Assembly: GCF_014637405.1 (NCBI RefSeq)
Contig: NZ_BMEY01000010.1
Span: 62,001-126,000, forward strand
Reading direction: 5' to 3'
DNA length: 64,000 bases
Source of the DNA: Ornithinibacillus halotolerans
GTDB lineage: Bacteria > Bacillota > Bacilli > Bacillales > Amphibacillaceae
Made by a program: the position numbers and the translations under genes. Below, one piece after another: positions 17,520 to 26,180 of this stretch. The notes beneath the pieces are model-generated. The model did not search any database, was not told where the DNA came from, and saw only the letters and a list, made by a program, of their open reading frames with translations. Numbering within the stretch: the first letter of the stretch is position 1; each line of letters starts with the position of its first letter.

Positions 17520-18329
17520 TTATTTAGAAACAGTCACACTTCCATTTACAGTCTTCAACTGAATTTTATGTTCTCCATTACCGTAAACCATTGATCGTGT
17601 ATCATTTTCAAATACACTTACTTTTCCATTCACAACATCCACTTCTATTGTCGCATTTGTTGGTTCTTCGGTTGTTTGTACGGTAATTTTTCCATTTACT
17701 GATTCTAAATCGATGGAACGGTTTAGATTATCTGTAATAAAGGTTGTGCTTCCATTGACAAGGTCACTTGTGATGTCACCATTTACATGTTTTAAGATTA
17801 CACTTCCATTTTCTGAAGAAACAGTAGTTGAATTAGTATTCGTTTCTTCAATCTCAATCCGCCCATTTACCGTCTTCGCATTAATATTATCAACATTAAT
17901 ACTATCAACATTAATCTTGCCATTAATGTTATCAACAATTAATTCTTCATATTGTTTTTCTGGCAAGTACACAGTAATCTTTGGACCTGAAAAATCAAAA
18001 TCTAAATGAAAGTTGATAAATCGAATCGTCTTTTCTTTTAGTTCTATAGAAAGAGTATCTCCTTCTTCATTAATATCAAATTTATATTTATCATACTTTG
18101 ACTCTTTCGCTTCAAAAGTTACTGATATTAGATCATCTGATGTCGGTAATACCAGTATTGTTGCGTTCTCTGATTCAACTGATACTTCCGTGATATTAGG
18201 ATTTTGAATAACTTTTGTATCATTAATTTCCTCACCTGCACCAGCTGACTTAAATGTAAACAATACCCCTACTATTCCAACAACAACAAGAGTAGATGCA
18301 ATCATCATCAACATTTTAAGTTTAGGCAT
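17520..18329 (-). CDS. DUF4097-family beta-repeat membrane-anchored protein
   Basis: 269 residues. One N-terminal membrane helix (about 5-28) is followed by an extracytoplasmic region built from repeated short strands such as VNGKINVDSINVDNINAK, VNGDITSDLVNGST and VNGKITVQT. This is the beta-helix pattern of DUF4097 (LiaG-like) proteins. It overlaps the DUF1700 gene by 8 bases and ends a three-gene PadR operon. Such trios respond to envelope stress in several Firmicutes; that role is inferred here. Confidence 0.85.
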   Translation of the reverse strand: MPKLKMLMMIASTLVVVGIVGVLFTFKSAGAGEEINDTKVIQNPNITEVSVESENATILVLPTSDDLISVTFEAKESKYDKYKFDINEEGDTLSIELKEKTIRFINFHLDFDFSGPKITVYLPEKQYEELIVDNINGKINVDSINVDNINAKTVNGRIEIEETNTNSTTVSSENGSVILKHVNGDITSDLVNGSTTFITDNLNRSIDLESVNGKITVQTTEEPTNATIEVDVVNGKVSVFENDTRSMVYGNGEHKIQLKTVNGSVTVSK

Positions 18330-18882
18330 TTCCCATTCCTCCCTTCACCATTCTTACATTGAAGTTCAAATATTTCACAAATCCTTTCATTAACCAGCGG
18401 GTTACATAGTACATTCCAATTGCTATAAAAATGCCTACACCAGATAACATGATTGCAAAGAATAAATCATAGAACGTAAATATTTCCGGGTAAATTACCA
18501 CATTAATTACATACAAGATTGGTGTTAATATAAATCCAAGTCCACCAACCCATCCGGAAAACACAATTGCTGCTAGGGCAATAAATGGTCCTAAGACAAT
18601 GACAAGATTAAAGAATCCTAATCCAATAACAGCCCATACTGCTCGAAGTACATTTCCAGTTGTAGCCGTTTCTTCTACTTGTTCAAGACGATAGTTAGCA
18701 ACCATTTCTTTTCCTATTTGCTGCGGATTACCAAGTGCTTTTGCAATCTCTTGTTCAGACTTCCCTTCACTCATACCCACTTCAAAGTGCTCATAAAAAT
18801 CTTGTATAATGTCTTCTCTTTCCGAAGAAGGTAGACGCTTTAACGAATTATCTAGTTTCTCCAAAAACTGCGCTTTATTCAT
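18322..18882 (-). CDS. DUF1700/HAAS-domain membrane protein
   Basis: 186 residues. The N terminus M-N-K-A-Q-F-L-E-K-L-D-N-S-L-K-R-L-P plus EDIIQDFYEHFEVGMSEGKSEQEI is the soluble helical domain of DUF1700 proteins. Three to four membrane segments follow (about 77-170). It overlaps the PadR gene by 8 bases and the DUF4097 gene by 8, so the three are translationally coupled. The function is not known beyond its constant pairing with PadR regulators. Confidence 0.85.
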   Translation of the reverse strand: MNKAQFLEKLDNSLKRLPSSEREDIIQDFYEHFEVGMSEGKSEQEIAKALGNPQQIGKEMVANYRLEQVEETATTGNVLRAVWAVIGLGFFNLVIVLGPFIALAAIVFSGWVGGLGFILTPILYVINVVIYPEIFTFYDLFFAIMLSGVGIFIAIGMYYVTRWLMKGFVKYLNFNVRMVKGGMGNA

Positions 18883-19207
18883 CCCTTACACCTTCCTTTA
18901 TTAATTGATTCACACCATTTGTAAACTTCTCCCAATCTGCTAAGAGATCTCCAAGATATGTTCTTCCTTCTTCAGTTAATGCGTAATATTTTCGACTTGG
19001 TCCCTCCGAAGACTCCTTTAAATAAGTGGTAAAATACCCTTCTTTCGTTAATCTTCTTAATAATGGATATACGGACCCTTCTGATATTGCAATTTGGTCT
19101 GATATTTTTTGCACTAATTCATAGCCATATCGATCTTGTTTATCTAGAAGAACAAGAACACAAAGTTCTAACACACCTTTTTTGAACTGTACATTCAAAT
19201 CTTTCAC
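18875..19207 (-). CDS. PadR-family transcriptional regulator
   Basis: 110 residues with a PadR winged helix: KGVLELCVLVLLDKQDRYGYELVQKIS, then EGSVYPLLRRLTKEGYF and KYYALTEEGRTYL. It is the first gene of the PadR-DUF1700-DUF4097 operon and probably represses it. A perfect 15-bp palindrome lies 10 bases upstream of the start codon. Confidence 0.9.
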   Translation of the reverse strand: MKDLNVQFKKGVLELCVLVLLDKQDRYGYELVQKISDQIAISEGSVYPLLRRLTKEGYFTTYLKESSEGPSRKYYALTEEGRTYLGDLLADWEKFTNGVNQLIKEGVRDE

Positions 19208-19216
19208 CTCTCTATA

Positions 19217-19231
19217 AGTAGTTCAACTACT
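19217..19231 (-). promoter_or_regulatory. Palindromic operator before the PadR-DUF1700-DUF4097 operon
   Basis: AGTAGTT-C-AACTACT is a perfect 7-1-7 inverted repeat just upstream of the PadR ribosome-binding site, where autorepression would be effective. Confidence 0.65.
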
Positions 19232-19324
19232 ATTCAATGCAAGGTACTAAAATAAAAAAATACTGGAACTTAAAAAGCTCAGGAAACCTCCTGAACCACA
19301 TTAAATATTGTCTTTTTCTTATGT

Positions 19325-19356
19325 AGATGGAACAGTTCTAGTAAACTGTTCCATCT
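19325..19356. repeat. Perfect 13-bp inverted repeat (hairpin)
   Basis: AGATGGAACAGTT and AACTGTTCCATCT flank a 6-base loop just past the stop of the DUF2812 gene. There is no T run on either strand. It may still end transcription or protect the 3' end. A smaller hairpin TCAGGA/TCCTGA lies at about 19280-19295. Confidence 0.7.
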
Positions 19357-19364
19357 CACTGCAG

Positions 19365-19874
19365 TTACAATTTTCTATAAAAATTAATCCGTTTGTTAAA
19401 CACATAGAACAAGTGTAAATAAATAACAATAACCGCAACATCGACACCAATAACAATATATCTCGGCCATCCACTCCATGATGTGAGTGCTCCTATTTGG
19501 GAAACAAGAAATAGGATGAATATTAACAAATAAAAACCACGCATGCGAATATAAGAATCCTGAATTGATTGATTATCAGAGTATATTTTTTTCACTTCTG
19601 AATTAGTAGATTCTGTACGGAAATAGTGAAAAACCCCAATTACTTCAGTTATATGATCCCAACCTGCATCTTTGTATAATTGAAAGTAATCGTACTTAGC
19701 TCCTTGTCTAAAATCGATTTGATACGTATATGATTTTGTTGGATCTTCCTCGAAATGATACGTAAAGAATCGATATTTTGTTAGATGTAATCCTTTTTGA
19801 GACATTTCGGTTAACCACTCTTCCTCTTTCGAAATATTAGGAGCTAACCATAATTTAAACTTCTTTACTGTCAT
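19365..19874 (-). CDS. DUF2812-family membrane protein
   Basis: 169 residues. The N-terminal soluble part (MTVKKFKLWLAPNISKEEEWLTEMSQKGLHL, then YQIDFRQG and DAGWDHI) is the DUF2812 domain. Two hydrophobic helices (about 112-132 and 140-158) follow. The start codon touches the stop of the PadR gene, so the pair is translated together. PadR-DUF2812 pairs are common in Bacilli; the function is unknown. Confidence 0.82.
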   Translation of the reverse strand: MTVKKFKLWLAPNISKEEEWLTEMSQKGLHLTKYRFFTYHFEEDPTKSYTYQIDFRQGAKYDYFQLYKDAGWDHITEVIGVFHYFRTESTNSEVKKIYSDNQSIQDSYIRMRGFYLLIFILFLVSQIGALTSWSGWPRYIVIGVDVAVIVIYLHLFYVFNKRINFYRKL

Positions 19875-20210
19875 TTACTTCTCCTCCATTTCTTTAATTA
19901 GTTCACCTGAATTCTCAACTACAGACTTTAATCGGTTGTACTCTAGTTGTAGTACTTTTTTTCCTAATTTAGTAAGTTCATAATACTTCCTTCTCTCATC
20001 CTCTTGCACATAAATCTTCTGGATAACTGCTTGCTTCTCTAATTTACTTAATGCACCATACAACGTACCTGGTCCCAGATTTACTTCGCCTTTACTTACC
20101 TCTTCTACATCCTGCATAATTCCATAACCATGACGAACTTCCCTTAAAGATAAGAGAATGTAATAGGTTGCTTGGGACAAAGGCAGAAAAGCTTCTGGTT
20201 GTTTAGCCAT
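19875..20210 (-). CDS. PadR-family transcriptional regulator
   Basis: 111 residues: LSQATYYILLSLREVRHGYGIMQDVEE, then LGPGTLYGALSKLEKQAVI and KYYELTKLGKKVL, the PadR winged helix. It leads the two-gene operon with the DUF2812 protein. AT-rich palindromes centred on TCGATA and ATAT lie directly upstream and could be its own operator. Confidence 0.88.
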   Translation of the reverse strand: MAKQPEAFLPLSQATYYILLSLREVRHGYGIMQDVEEVSKGEVNLGPGTLYGALSKLEKQAVIQKIYVQEDERRKYYELTKLGKKVLQLEYNRLKSVVENSGELIKEMEEK

Positions 20211-20252
20211 TTTATCACCGCCTCTTATATCACGACTCGATGTATCTACTAG

Positions 20253-20272
20253 CGATATATCGTCTATCGATA
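20253..20272 (-). promoter_or_regulatory. Paired palindromes upstream of the PadR-DUF2812 operon
   Basis: CGATATATCG (20253-20262) and TATCGATA (20265-20272) are adjacent perfect palindromes about 45-60 bases upstream of the PadR start codon. They are candidate operator half-sites. Confidence 0.5.
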
Positions 20273-20399
20273 TAGTAACATGAAATTAATTTGTTTGCAA
20301 TTGGTTCTTTAATTTATTTTTCAGAATACAAACCATCTTCACGAAAACGCATATTTTATACATAATAGATTAATTATCCTTAATTACGAGAAAGATAAA

Positions 20400-20428
20400 T
20401 TGAAGCATGACCAATTTTTCTTTATACT
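20400..20428 (+). promoter_or_regulatory. Promoter of the ribA-ribD operon
   Basis: TTGAAG, a 17-bp spacer and TATACT form a good housekeeping promoter 25 bases before the ribA start. The short leader leaves no room for an FMN riboswitch, and none is seen upstream. Confidence 0.75.
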
Positions 20429-20452
20429 AATGGCAGTGAAAGGGGTAAGTAT

Positions 20453-21208
20453 ATGGAACAAACTAAATTAGAATCAAACGTACTATCCGTCTTAAAAGAT
20501 AAAATACAGTCAATAAAAACTTCAGAAGGTGCCATTTATTTAGTCGGTCCAATCCGTCTTCCAGTAAATCTATATGGAGAAACTGTCGAATTTAAATGGT
20601 ACTGTTGGTTAAACTGTACAGATGCAACAAATGACTATCAGAAAATAATCGATAATTTATCATCGCAAAACTTAGCTGAATACCAGCAATCTAGCGTATT
20701 AGTTTATGGTGATTTTGAAAACGATGATGATGCATTAATTCGAATGCACTCTATTTGCCATACAGGGGATATTTTTGGAAGTAAACGATGTGATTGCGGA
20801 TTTCAGTTGCGTGAATCCATGCATAAGATTAAGGAACATGGTACTGGTGCGATCTTCTACCTTGCTAACCATGAAGGTAGAGGCATTGGTTTATTTTCTA
20901 AGGCAATGGCATACATTTTACAAGAAAATGGCTATGATACCGTGGAAGCGAATGAAGCTCTTGGCTTTGTAAATGATTCTAGAAATTATTCAGATGCCAT
21001 TCAAGTACTAAAGCAATTACGCTCTAAATCGGTAACATTAATCACGAACAATCCGTTAAAACTCGAAGCATTGAAAAATTCTGGTTTAGATGTCACTGGC
21101 CGTATTCCACTTTGGGGAGATGTGTCTGAATATAATGAGCGCTACCTTCAGACAAAGGTAGAAAAGTCTGGACATATGAAAGAGGAAAGGAACTGCTCCA
21201 ATGACTAG
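20453..21208 (+). CDS. ribA: GTP cyclohydrolase II (stand-alone RibA-type)
   Basis: A 251-residue single-domain enzyme. Zinc ligands C102, C113 and C115 lie in CHTGDIFGSKRCDCGFQL. HEGRGIGLFSK and YDTVEANEALGF form the GTP site, and LITNNPLK is conserved. The enzyme opens GTP to the pyrimidine precursor of riboflavin. Unlike the usual Bacillus RibA it is not fused to a DHBP synthase domain. It overlaps ribD by 8 bases. The lack of an FMN riboswitch and of other rib genes suggests a second or specialised pterin/flavin branch. Confidence 0.87.
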   Translation: MEQTKLESNVLSVLKDKIQSIKTSEGAIYLVGPIRLPVNLYGETVEFKWYCWLNCTDATNDYQKIIDNLSSQNLAEYQQSSVLVYGDFENDDDALIRMHSICHTGDIFGSKRCDCGFQLRESMHKIKEHGTGAIFYLANHEGRGIGLFSKAMAYILQENGYDTVEANEALGFVNDSRNYSDAIQVLKQLRSKSVTLITNNPLKLEALKNSGLDVTGRIPLWGDVSEYNERYLQTKVEKSGHMKEERNCSND

Positions 21209-22307
21209 CCATGAATTTTATATGGATTTAGCTTTACAAAATGCTCAAGCAATGAAAGGACAAACCGATCCTAATCCACTTGTAGGATCGGTTATCGTAA
21301 ATGAAAACCGTATTGTTGGAGTAGGAACTCACCTTAAAGCAGGAGAGCCACACGCAGAAATTCATGCGTTGCGAATGGCTGGTGAAAAGGCAAAAGGCGG
21401 CACCATTTATGTAACGCTCGAGCCTTGCTCTCACCACGGTCGGACTGGCCCATGTGCAGAAGCAATTGTTCAAGCTGGTATAAAAAGAGTAGTTATTGCA
21501 ACACTTGATCCAAATCCTATCGTAGCTGGAAATGGTGTTAGAATATTAAAAGATGCTGGAATAGAAGTGATTACTGGAGTTCGCGAGAAAGAATCTATTC
21601 AAATGAATGAAGTTTTTAACAAATTTATACTCGCAAAAAAACCATTCGTCACTTTGAAAGCTGGAACGACACTAGATGGGAAAGTCGCAACTCACACATA
21701 TAGCAGTAAATGGATTACTTCTGAAGAAGCTCGACTTGATGTTCACCAGCTGCGAAATCAAAATATGGCTATCTTAGTGGGAATTAACACCGTTTTGGAA
21801 GATAACCCTGCATTAACAACAAGAATTCCTAATGGCCGTAATCCACTTCGAGTGATTATGGATTCTTCTTTGAGGATTCCATTAGATGCAACTGTAGTTA
21901 CCGATCAACAAGCGGAAACTTGGGTTTTTACAAGTAAGAACTATGATCAAACGAAAGTACCACTCCTGGAGGAAAAAGGTGTTCGAGTCTTTGTGACCTC
22001 TAGCGAAAATGTCGTAGATCCAAAAGAGGTTGTAAAAATATTAGGGGAACATCAAGTTTCATCTTTGTTTATCGAAGGCGGCGGTACCATTCATGCAGCC
22101 TTCTTAGAAAATCAATTAATAGATAAAGTTATCTTATACTTTGCGCCAAAATTAGTAGGTGGAAAACACGCACCTACATTTTTAGAGGGAACTGGAATAG
22201 CTGAAATGAAGGATGCTATTGAACTAATTGATACAAATATTATTAAGATTGGAAAAGACTTTAAATTTGTCGGATATCCAGTTTATAAACATAGAGGGAT
22301 AGAATGA
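21201..22307 (+). CDS. ribD: Bifunctional riboflavin deaminase/reductase RibD
   Basis: A 368-residue two-domain enzyme. The zinc deaminase domain (1-145) has H51-A-E53 and P-C76...P-C85. The reductase domain (150-365) begins at FVTLKAGTTLDGKVAT and includes the FIEGGGTIHAAFL NADPH site. It deaminates and then reduces the RibA product. It overlaps ribA upstream and the HAD gene downstream (by 4 bases), so all three are coupled. Confidence 0.92.
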   Translation: MTSHEFYMDLALQNAQAMKGQTDPNPLVGSVIVNENRIVGVGTHLKAGEPHAEIHALRMAGEKAKGGTIYVTLEPCSHHGRTGPCAEAIVQAGIKRVVIATLDPNPIVAGNGVRILKDAGIEVITGVREKESIQMNEVFNKFILAKKPFVTLKAGTTLDGKVATHTYSSKWITSEEARLDVHQLRNQNMAILVGINTVLEDNPALTTRIPNGRNPLRVIMDSSLRIPLDATVVTDQQAETWVFTSKNYDQTKVPLLEEKGVRVFVTSSENVVDPKEVVKILGEHQVSSLFIEGGGTIHAAFLENQLIDKVILYFAPKLVGGKHAPTFLEGTGIAEMKDAIELIDTNIIKIGKDFKFVGYPVYKHRGIE

Positions 22308-22861
22308 GATTTGGATTTGATATTGATGATACGTTAATTAATCTGCGAGAACATGCTTTCCATATTTACAAGAATAATTTAAATAAAAATGTACCTCTCT
22401 CTGAATATCATGCTCTCCAAAGAGTAGAAATCCATGAACCGTTTGGATTAACAGATGAAGAAGGTAGTCAACTATGGAAGAGTTCACTTGAGGAAATTTA
22501 CTACACCAACTGCCCTCCTTTTGAAGGTGCAGTCGAAGTATTAAATAAATTAATTGAAGATGGTCATGAGGTTTTTTATATTACAGCTAGACCAAAGGAT
22601 CATGGAGAACGAACAAAAGAGTGGCTAAAACAACGTGGATTTCCTGTTGTCGATGGACATTTTTTCTATGGAATGAAGGATCATGAAAAGATTCATATCA
22701 TCAAAAAGTTGGATCTTGATTATTATGTTGATGATAAACCGACAATTTTGGATACATTATCAAATGAACCAATCCGATTATTTTTAAAAGACCAGTCTTA
22801 TAATCGAACATCAAATTATGAACGAATTACAAATTGGTCTGAATTTTTCAATAAACTATAA
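22304..22861 (+). CDS. HAD-family 5'-nucleotidase-like phosphatase (NT5C/YqfW type)
   Basis: 185 residues. The HAD motif I is F-D6-I-D8-D-T and motif III lies in YYVDDKPTIL. ITARPKDHGERTKEWL is typical of the 5'(3')-deoxyribonucleotidase-like subfamily. Its ATG overlaps the ribD stop (ATGA), so it belongs to the operon. The riboflavin pathway needs a phosphatase after RibD, and a nucleotidase in this place is a natural candidate; that is inference. A terminator follows at once. Confidence 0.8.
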   Translation: MRFGFDIDDTLINLREHAFHIYKNNLNKNVPLSEYHALQRVEIHEPFGLTDEEGSQLWKSSLEEIYYTNCPPFEGAVEVLNKLIEDGHEVFYITARPKDHGERTKEWLKQRGFPVVDGHFFYGMKDHEKIHIIKKLDLDYYVDDKPTILDTLSNEPIRLFLKDQSYNRTSNYERITNWSEFFNKL

Positions 22862-22893
22862 AAGGTGTTGCCGCTATGGGCAATACCTTTTAT
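22860..22893 (+). terminator. Intrinsic terminator after the ribA-ribD operon
   Basis: AAAGGTGTTGCC pairs with GGCAATACCTTT around GCTAT/G and is followed by TATATTATT. It starts at the stop codon. Confidence 0.8.
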
Positions 22894-22894
22894 A

Positions 22895-23359
22895 TTATTC
22901 TCCTTTTATTCCTACTGCGAATAGGCCTAGTTTTTTTAAATGGTGGATTGCTTCCTGCTTTTCTTCTGTTGAAAGTCCACCCATTATCTCACTCATCGCC
23001 TTAGCATGTTTAGGAAAAATTTCATCCATTAATTTAGTACCCGCTTCTGTGATAACAGCATAGGTCACTCTTCTATCTGAAGCACATGCCTCACGAGCTA
23101 AATAGCTTTTCTTTTCTAATTTATCCACAACATATGTAATACTACTACTAGCTAGGAGAACCTTTTCACCAATTTTTTGGATTGGTTGTCCACCTTTATG
23201 GTACAACAATTCCAGAACACCAAATTCAGTCAAATTAAGACCATAACTTTTAATGTTTTGTGTGACTTGATTTTCTATAGCTTGAAGCGCTCTTGTTAAA
23301 ACAATAAATAACTTTAGAGATAATTCCTCATCCTTGTTAAACTGGTTTGAATTATTCAT
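22895..23359 (-). CDS. mhqR: MarR-family regulator, MhqR-like
   Basis: About 154 residues. The winged helix reads YGLNLTEFGVLELLYHKGGQPIQKIGEKVLLASSSITYVVDKLEKK, followed by SDRRVTYAVITEAG and a MDEIFPKHAKAM helix. This is very close in pattern to staphylococcal MhqR, the quinone-sensing repressor of mhq genes. The frame is open to a TTG at 23368, but the ATG at 23359 has the better-placed AAAGGA. Its likely targets, ring-cleaving dioxygenase and MhqD, lie 22 kb away at the left end. The symbol is by similarity. Confidence 0.75.
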   Translation of the reverse strand: MNNSNQFNKDEELSLKLFIVLTRALQAIENQVTQNIKSYGLNLTEFGVLELLYHKGGQPIQKIGEKVLLASSSITYVVDKLEKKSYLAREACASDRRVTYAVITEAGTKLMDEIFPKHAKAMSEIMGGLSTEEKQEAIHHLKKLGLFAVGIKGE

Positions 23360-23385
23360 TAGTATCAATCCTTTTACCCATTGTA

Positions 23386-23411
23386 TTAAGTTTTAGTATA
23401 GTATAACTTAA
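23386..23411 (-). promoter_or_regulatory. Inverted repeat before the MhqR-like gene
   Basis: TTAAGTT and AACTTAA flank 12 bases in the promoter region; the minus-strand TATACT -10 candidate lies inside. This is a likely autoregulatory operator. Confidence 0.6.
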
Positions 23412-23523
23412 ACTGTTATGATTTTCTATGATGCATATAGTGATTAACTATATTTCTCATTAATGACTAGTTCTGTTATAGAAACGGTTCAACATTATTT
23501 TTGTAAAAAATAACGAATTCTAT

Positions 23524-23568
23524 AAAAAGGAAGTACTACAAGGGATACCCTATAGTACTTCCTTTTTT
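23524..23568 (-). terminator. Intrinsic terminator of cadCA
   Basis: Minus strand AAGGAAGTACTA pairs with TAGTACTTCCTT and is followed by a T run. The 5' arm includes the last codons and stop of cadA. Confidence 0.88.
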
Positions 23569-25682
23569 ATTAATCGCATCGAATTCAGGACAACTAACAA
23601 GGTTGCTCCCATATCAGCGAAAATAGCAATCCATAACGTAAGCCAACCTGGAATTACAAGTAATAACGCAATTATTTTCAAAGCAAGTGCAAATGATATA
23701 TTTTGTTTAATAATAGATAATGTTTTCCTACTCAATGAAATCGTATATGGTAATTTCTCTAAATCATCTGCCATTAAAGCAATATCTGCAGTTTCTAGTG
23801 CAGTATCTGTTCCAGCACCACCCATTGCAATGCCGACATTGGCAGTTGCTAAAGCAGGTGCATCATTTACCCCGTCTCCAACCATCGCAACATTCCCATA
23901 TTGCTTTTTTAATCGCTTTATTTCAGTTAGTTTCTCTTCAGGTAATAGTTCTGTTTTTGTTTCCAGTATTCCTAGCCTTTTACTAATAGCATTACCTGCT
24001 AACTCGTTATCTCCAGTAAGCATCACTGTTTGTTTAATCCCCAATTCATGAAGTTTTTGAAGGATCGTTTTACTTGTTTTGCGTATTTGGTCTGCAACCG
24101 CAATTATTGCTTCTAGTTTTTTATCCGTACCAAGTAACATTACAGTTTTACCTTCTGACTGCAGTGTCCTAATTTTGAAAAGTGTCGGTGTATCTATTGT
24201 CATCATTTCTTCAAATAATGTGGGTTTACCAATAAAATACTCTCTTCCATTTACTGTTGCCATGGCGCCTTTACCTGTTATAGAGGCAAAACTGTCCGCT
24301 GAATACTTTCGGGCTTGCATTTGTTCAGCCTTCTGAGTAATAGCTGAAGCTAGTGGATGCTGAGAGAATTGTTCAATCGCTTGAGCGACACTTAAAATTT
24401 CTTTTTCATTTTTATCAGCTAACATAACAATATCGGTTACATCTGGTTTTCCTTCTGTTAGTGTGCCTGTTTTATCAAAAGCAATTGCATTTAGTCGACC
24501 TGTCTCTTCCAGATGAATTCCACCTTTAATTAAGACCCCATTTCGGGCAGCATTACCTATCGCTGTTACGATAGCAACTGGTGTTGAGACTACTAGTGCA
24601 CAAGGACAGCCAACAACTAATACCGCTAATCCGCTATATACCCACTCGGACCAATTACCACCGAATAGAAGAGGTGGAATCGTAGCAACTAAAAGCGCGA
24701 TAACCATAATTGCCGGTGTATAATATTTTGCAAATCGATCAACAAATTGTTGAGAAGGTGCTTTCTCAGCCTGAGCTTCTTCAACTAGATGAATGATTTT
24801 TGCAATAGTAGTATCTTTCACTCCTTTAGTCACACGAACTTCTAATGAGCCCTCTTCATTCAATGTTCCTGCAAACACTTCATCACCTGTCATTTTATGA
24901 ACTGGAATTGATTCCCCAGTAATAGCTGCTTGATTGACTGCGGATTGACCACTAACTACTTCTCCGTCCATCGCAATTTTTTGGCCTGGCTTAATTAGTA
25001 AAATATCTCCTATTTGTACATCTTCTACATCTATTTCTAACGTATTGCTGCCTCGTTTAATTAACGCTCTTTTTGGAGCTAAATCCATAAGCGATTTTAT
25101 CGATTGACGTGCTTTATCCATCGAATAGCTTTCGAGTGCTTCACTTAAGGCAAAGAGAAAGACAACAACTGCTCCTTCTGCCCATTCACCAATAATTGCT
25201 GCACCTATAATGGCTACCGTCATTAAAGTTTTCATATCGAACTGTAGTTTCGTTAAGTTTTTCAATCCGACTTTAAACAGTGTAAAACCACCTATGATAA
25301 TTGCGATTAGAAATGACCCTATCGTTAATTGATGAGATTCTCCCAATGTGAAGAAAAGCATGTAACCAATGATCGTGAATAATAATGAACTTATCGTTGT
25401 TACATTCTCACGCTTTGTCCAAAAAGACTGTTTTTCCTCTGTTTCTCTTTGTTTTTCAGGGAGCACTTTTATTCCATCAAACGCACCAGCTTCTTCCAAT
25501 TGCTCTACAGTAGCTTCTCCTTGAATCGTAAGCTTTGCTGCTCCAAAGTTTAATTGCACATCCTCAACTGTTCCAATATCGCGGATATTTTTCTCAAACT
25601 TTGCTGCACAGTTAGTACAGGATAACCCTTGTAATCGGTATACTTGTTTTGCATCTTCCAACTTATTCACCTTCTTTCGCAT
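23550..25682 (-). CDS. cadA: Cadmium/zinc-exporting P1B-type ATPase CadA
   Basis: About 710 residues. One N-terminal heavy-metal domain has GLSCTNC (19-25). The membrane part carries the C-P-C motif in [12 protein letters not shown], and the phosphorylation site is [17 protein letters not shown] and the SQHPLA motif complete the ATP domain. The C-P-C and the cadC partner indicate export of Cd, Zn or Pb. The frame runs from an ATG at 25682 inside cadC. A TTG at 25661 directly after the cadC stop has a better ribosome-binding site (GAAGGTG) and may be the true start. Confidence 0.92.
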   Translation of the reverse strand: MRKKVNKLEDAKQVYRLQGLSCTNCAAKFEKNIRDIGTVEDVQLNFGAAKLTIQGEATVEQLEEAGAFDGIKVLPEKQRETEEKQSFWTKRENVTTISSLLFTIIGYMLFFTLGESHQLTIGSFLIAIIIGGFTLFKVGLKNLTKLQFDMKTLMTVAIIGAAIIGEWAEGAVVVFLFALSEALESYSMDKARQSIKSLMDLAPKRALIKRGSNTLEIDVEDVQIGDILLIKPGQKIAMDGEVVSGQSAVNQAAITGESIPVHKMTGDEVFAGTLNEEGSLEVRVTKGVKDTTIAKIIHLVEEAQAEKAPSQQFVDRFAKYYTPAIMVIALLVATIPPLLFGGNWSEWVYSGLAVLVVGCPCALVVSTPVAIVTAIGNAARNGVLIKGGIHLEETGRLNAIAFDKTGTLTEGKPDVTDIVMLADKNEKEILSVAQAIEQFSQHPLASAITQKAEQMQARKYSADSFASITGKGAMATVNGREYFIGKPTLFEEMMTIDTPTLFKIRTLQSEGKTVMLLGTDKKLEAIIAVADQIRKTSKTILQKLHELGIKQTVMLTGDNELAGNAISKRLGILETKTELLPEEKLTEIKRLKKQYGNVAMVGDGVNDAPALATANVGIAMGGAGTDTALETADIALMADDLEKLPYTISLSRKTLSIIKQNISFALALKIIALLLVIPGWLTLWIAIFADMGATLLVVLNSMRLIKKEVL

Positions 25683-26037
25683 GTACTAGCGCAATGGAAA
25701 CTAATTGGTTAATATGTCGATCCTTCAACGAATAGAAAACTAATTTTCCTTTTTTACGATATTTTGCTAAGCCCATATTCCGTAACAATCTTAAATGATG
25801 GGATGCAGTCGCTGTAGTCGATCCTATAATATTTGCTACATCACACACACATAACTCCTCTTCAAGTGTTAATGCATAAGCAATTTTTAAACGGGTACCA
25901 TCTGATAATGCTTTAAATATTAGCTCCACTCCGTTCACTTCATCCACTTGTGATTTTATTCGGTTTACTTTTTGTTCATCATAACAAAATGTATCACAAG
26001 TTTCTTTTTGTACGTGTTTCGTAGTTGTATCTACCAT
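25663..26037 (-). CDS. cadC: Metal-sensing ArsR/SmtB repressor CadC
   Basis: 124 residues. The winged helix holds the metal motif E-L-C63-V-C65-D, with C14 and C18 (TCDTFC) near the N terminus. These four cysteines form the classic CadC Cd/Pb site. It precedes cadA and overlaps its frame by 20 bases. Two repeats of the CadC operator type lie upstream. Confidence 0.93.
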   Translation of the reverse strand: MVDTTTKHVQKETCDTFCYDEQKVNRIKSQVDEVNGVELIFKALSDGTRLKIAYALTLEEELCVCDVANIIGSTTATASHHLRLLRNMGLAKYRKKGKLVFYSLKDRHINQLVSIALVHAKEGE

Positions 26038-26050
26038 ATAAGCACCTCAT

Positions 26051-26066
26051 TCAAATAGTCATTTGA
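26051..26066 (-). promoter_or_regulatory. CadC-type operator, proximal
   Basis: TCAAATAGTCATTTGA is a 6-4-6 inverted repeat 13 bases before the cadC start codon. It matches the TCAAATA-n-TATTTGA form of known cad operators. Confidence 0.75.
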
Positions 26067-26114
26067 TTATATTAATAGTATATGTAATAAAGGTTAATAT
26101 TGCTATTCAAATAC

Positions 26115-26131
26115 TCAAATAGTTGTTTGGA
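26115..26131 (-). promoter_or_regulatory. CadC-type operator, distal
   Basis: TCAAATAGTTGTTTGGA is an imperfect second copy about 60 bp upstream, with a further TCAAAT half-site at 26107. This suggests a two-site repressor complex. Confidence 0.55.
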
Positions 26132-26140
26132 TGTATAAAA

Positions 26141-26180
26141 TAAAAAGGGGGACTGTTCCTCCTCCTAAGAACAGTCCCCT
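26141..26180 (-). terminator. Intrinsic terminator
   Basis: Minus strand GGGGACTGTTC pairs with GAACAGTCCCC around a purine loop and is followed by CTTTTTA. It ends the acetyltransferase-VOC transcript. Confidence 0.88.

Noticed and set aside
20281-20399. FMN riboswitch before ribA
   Set aside because: No conserved aptamer segments are present, and the promoter lies only 50 bases before the gene.
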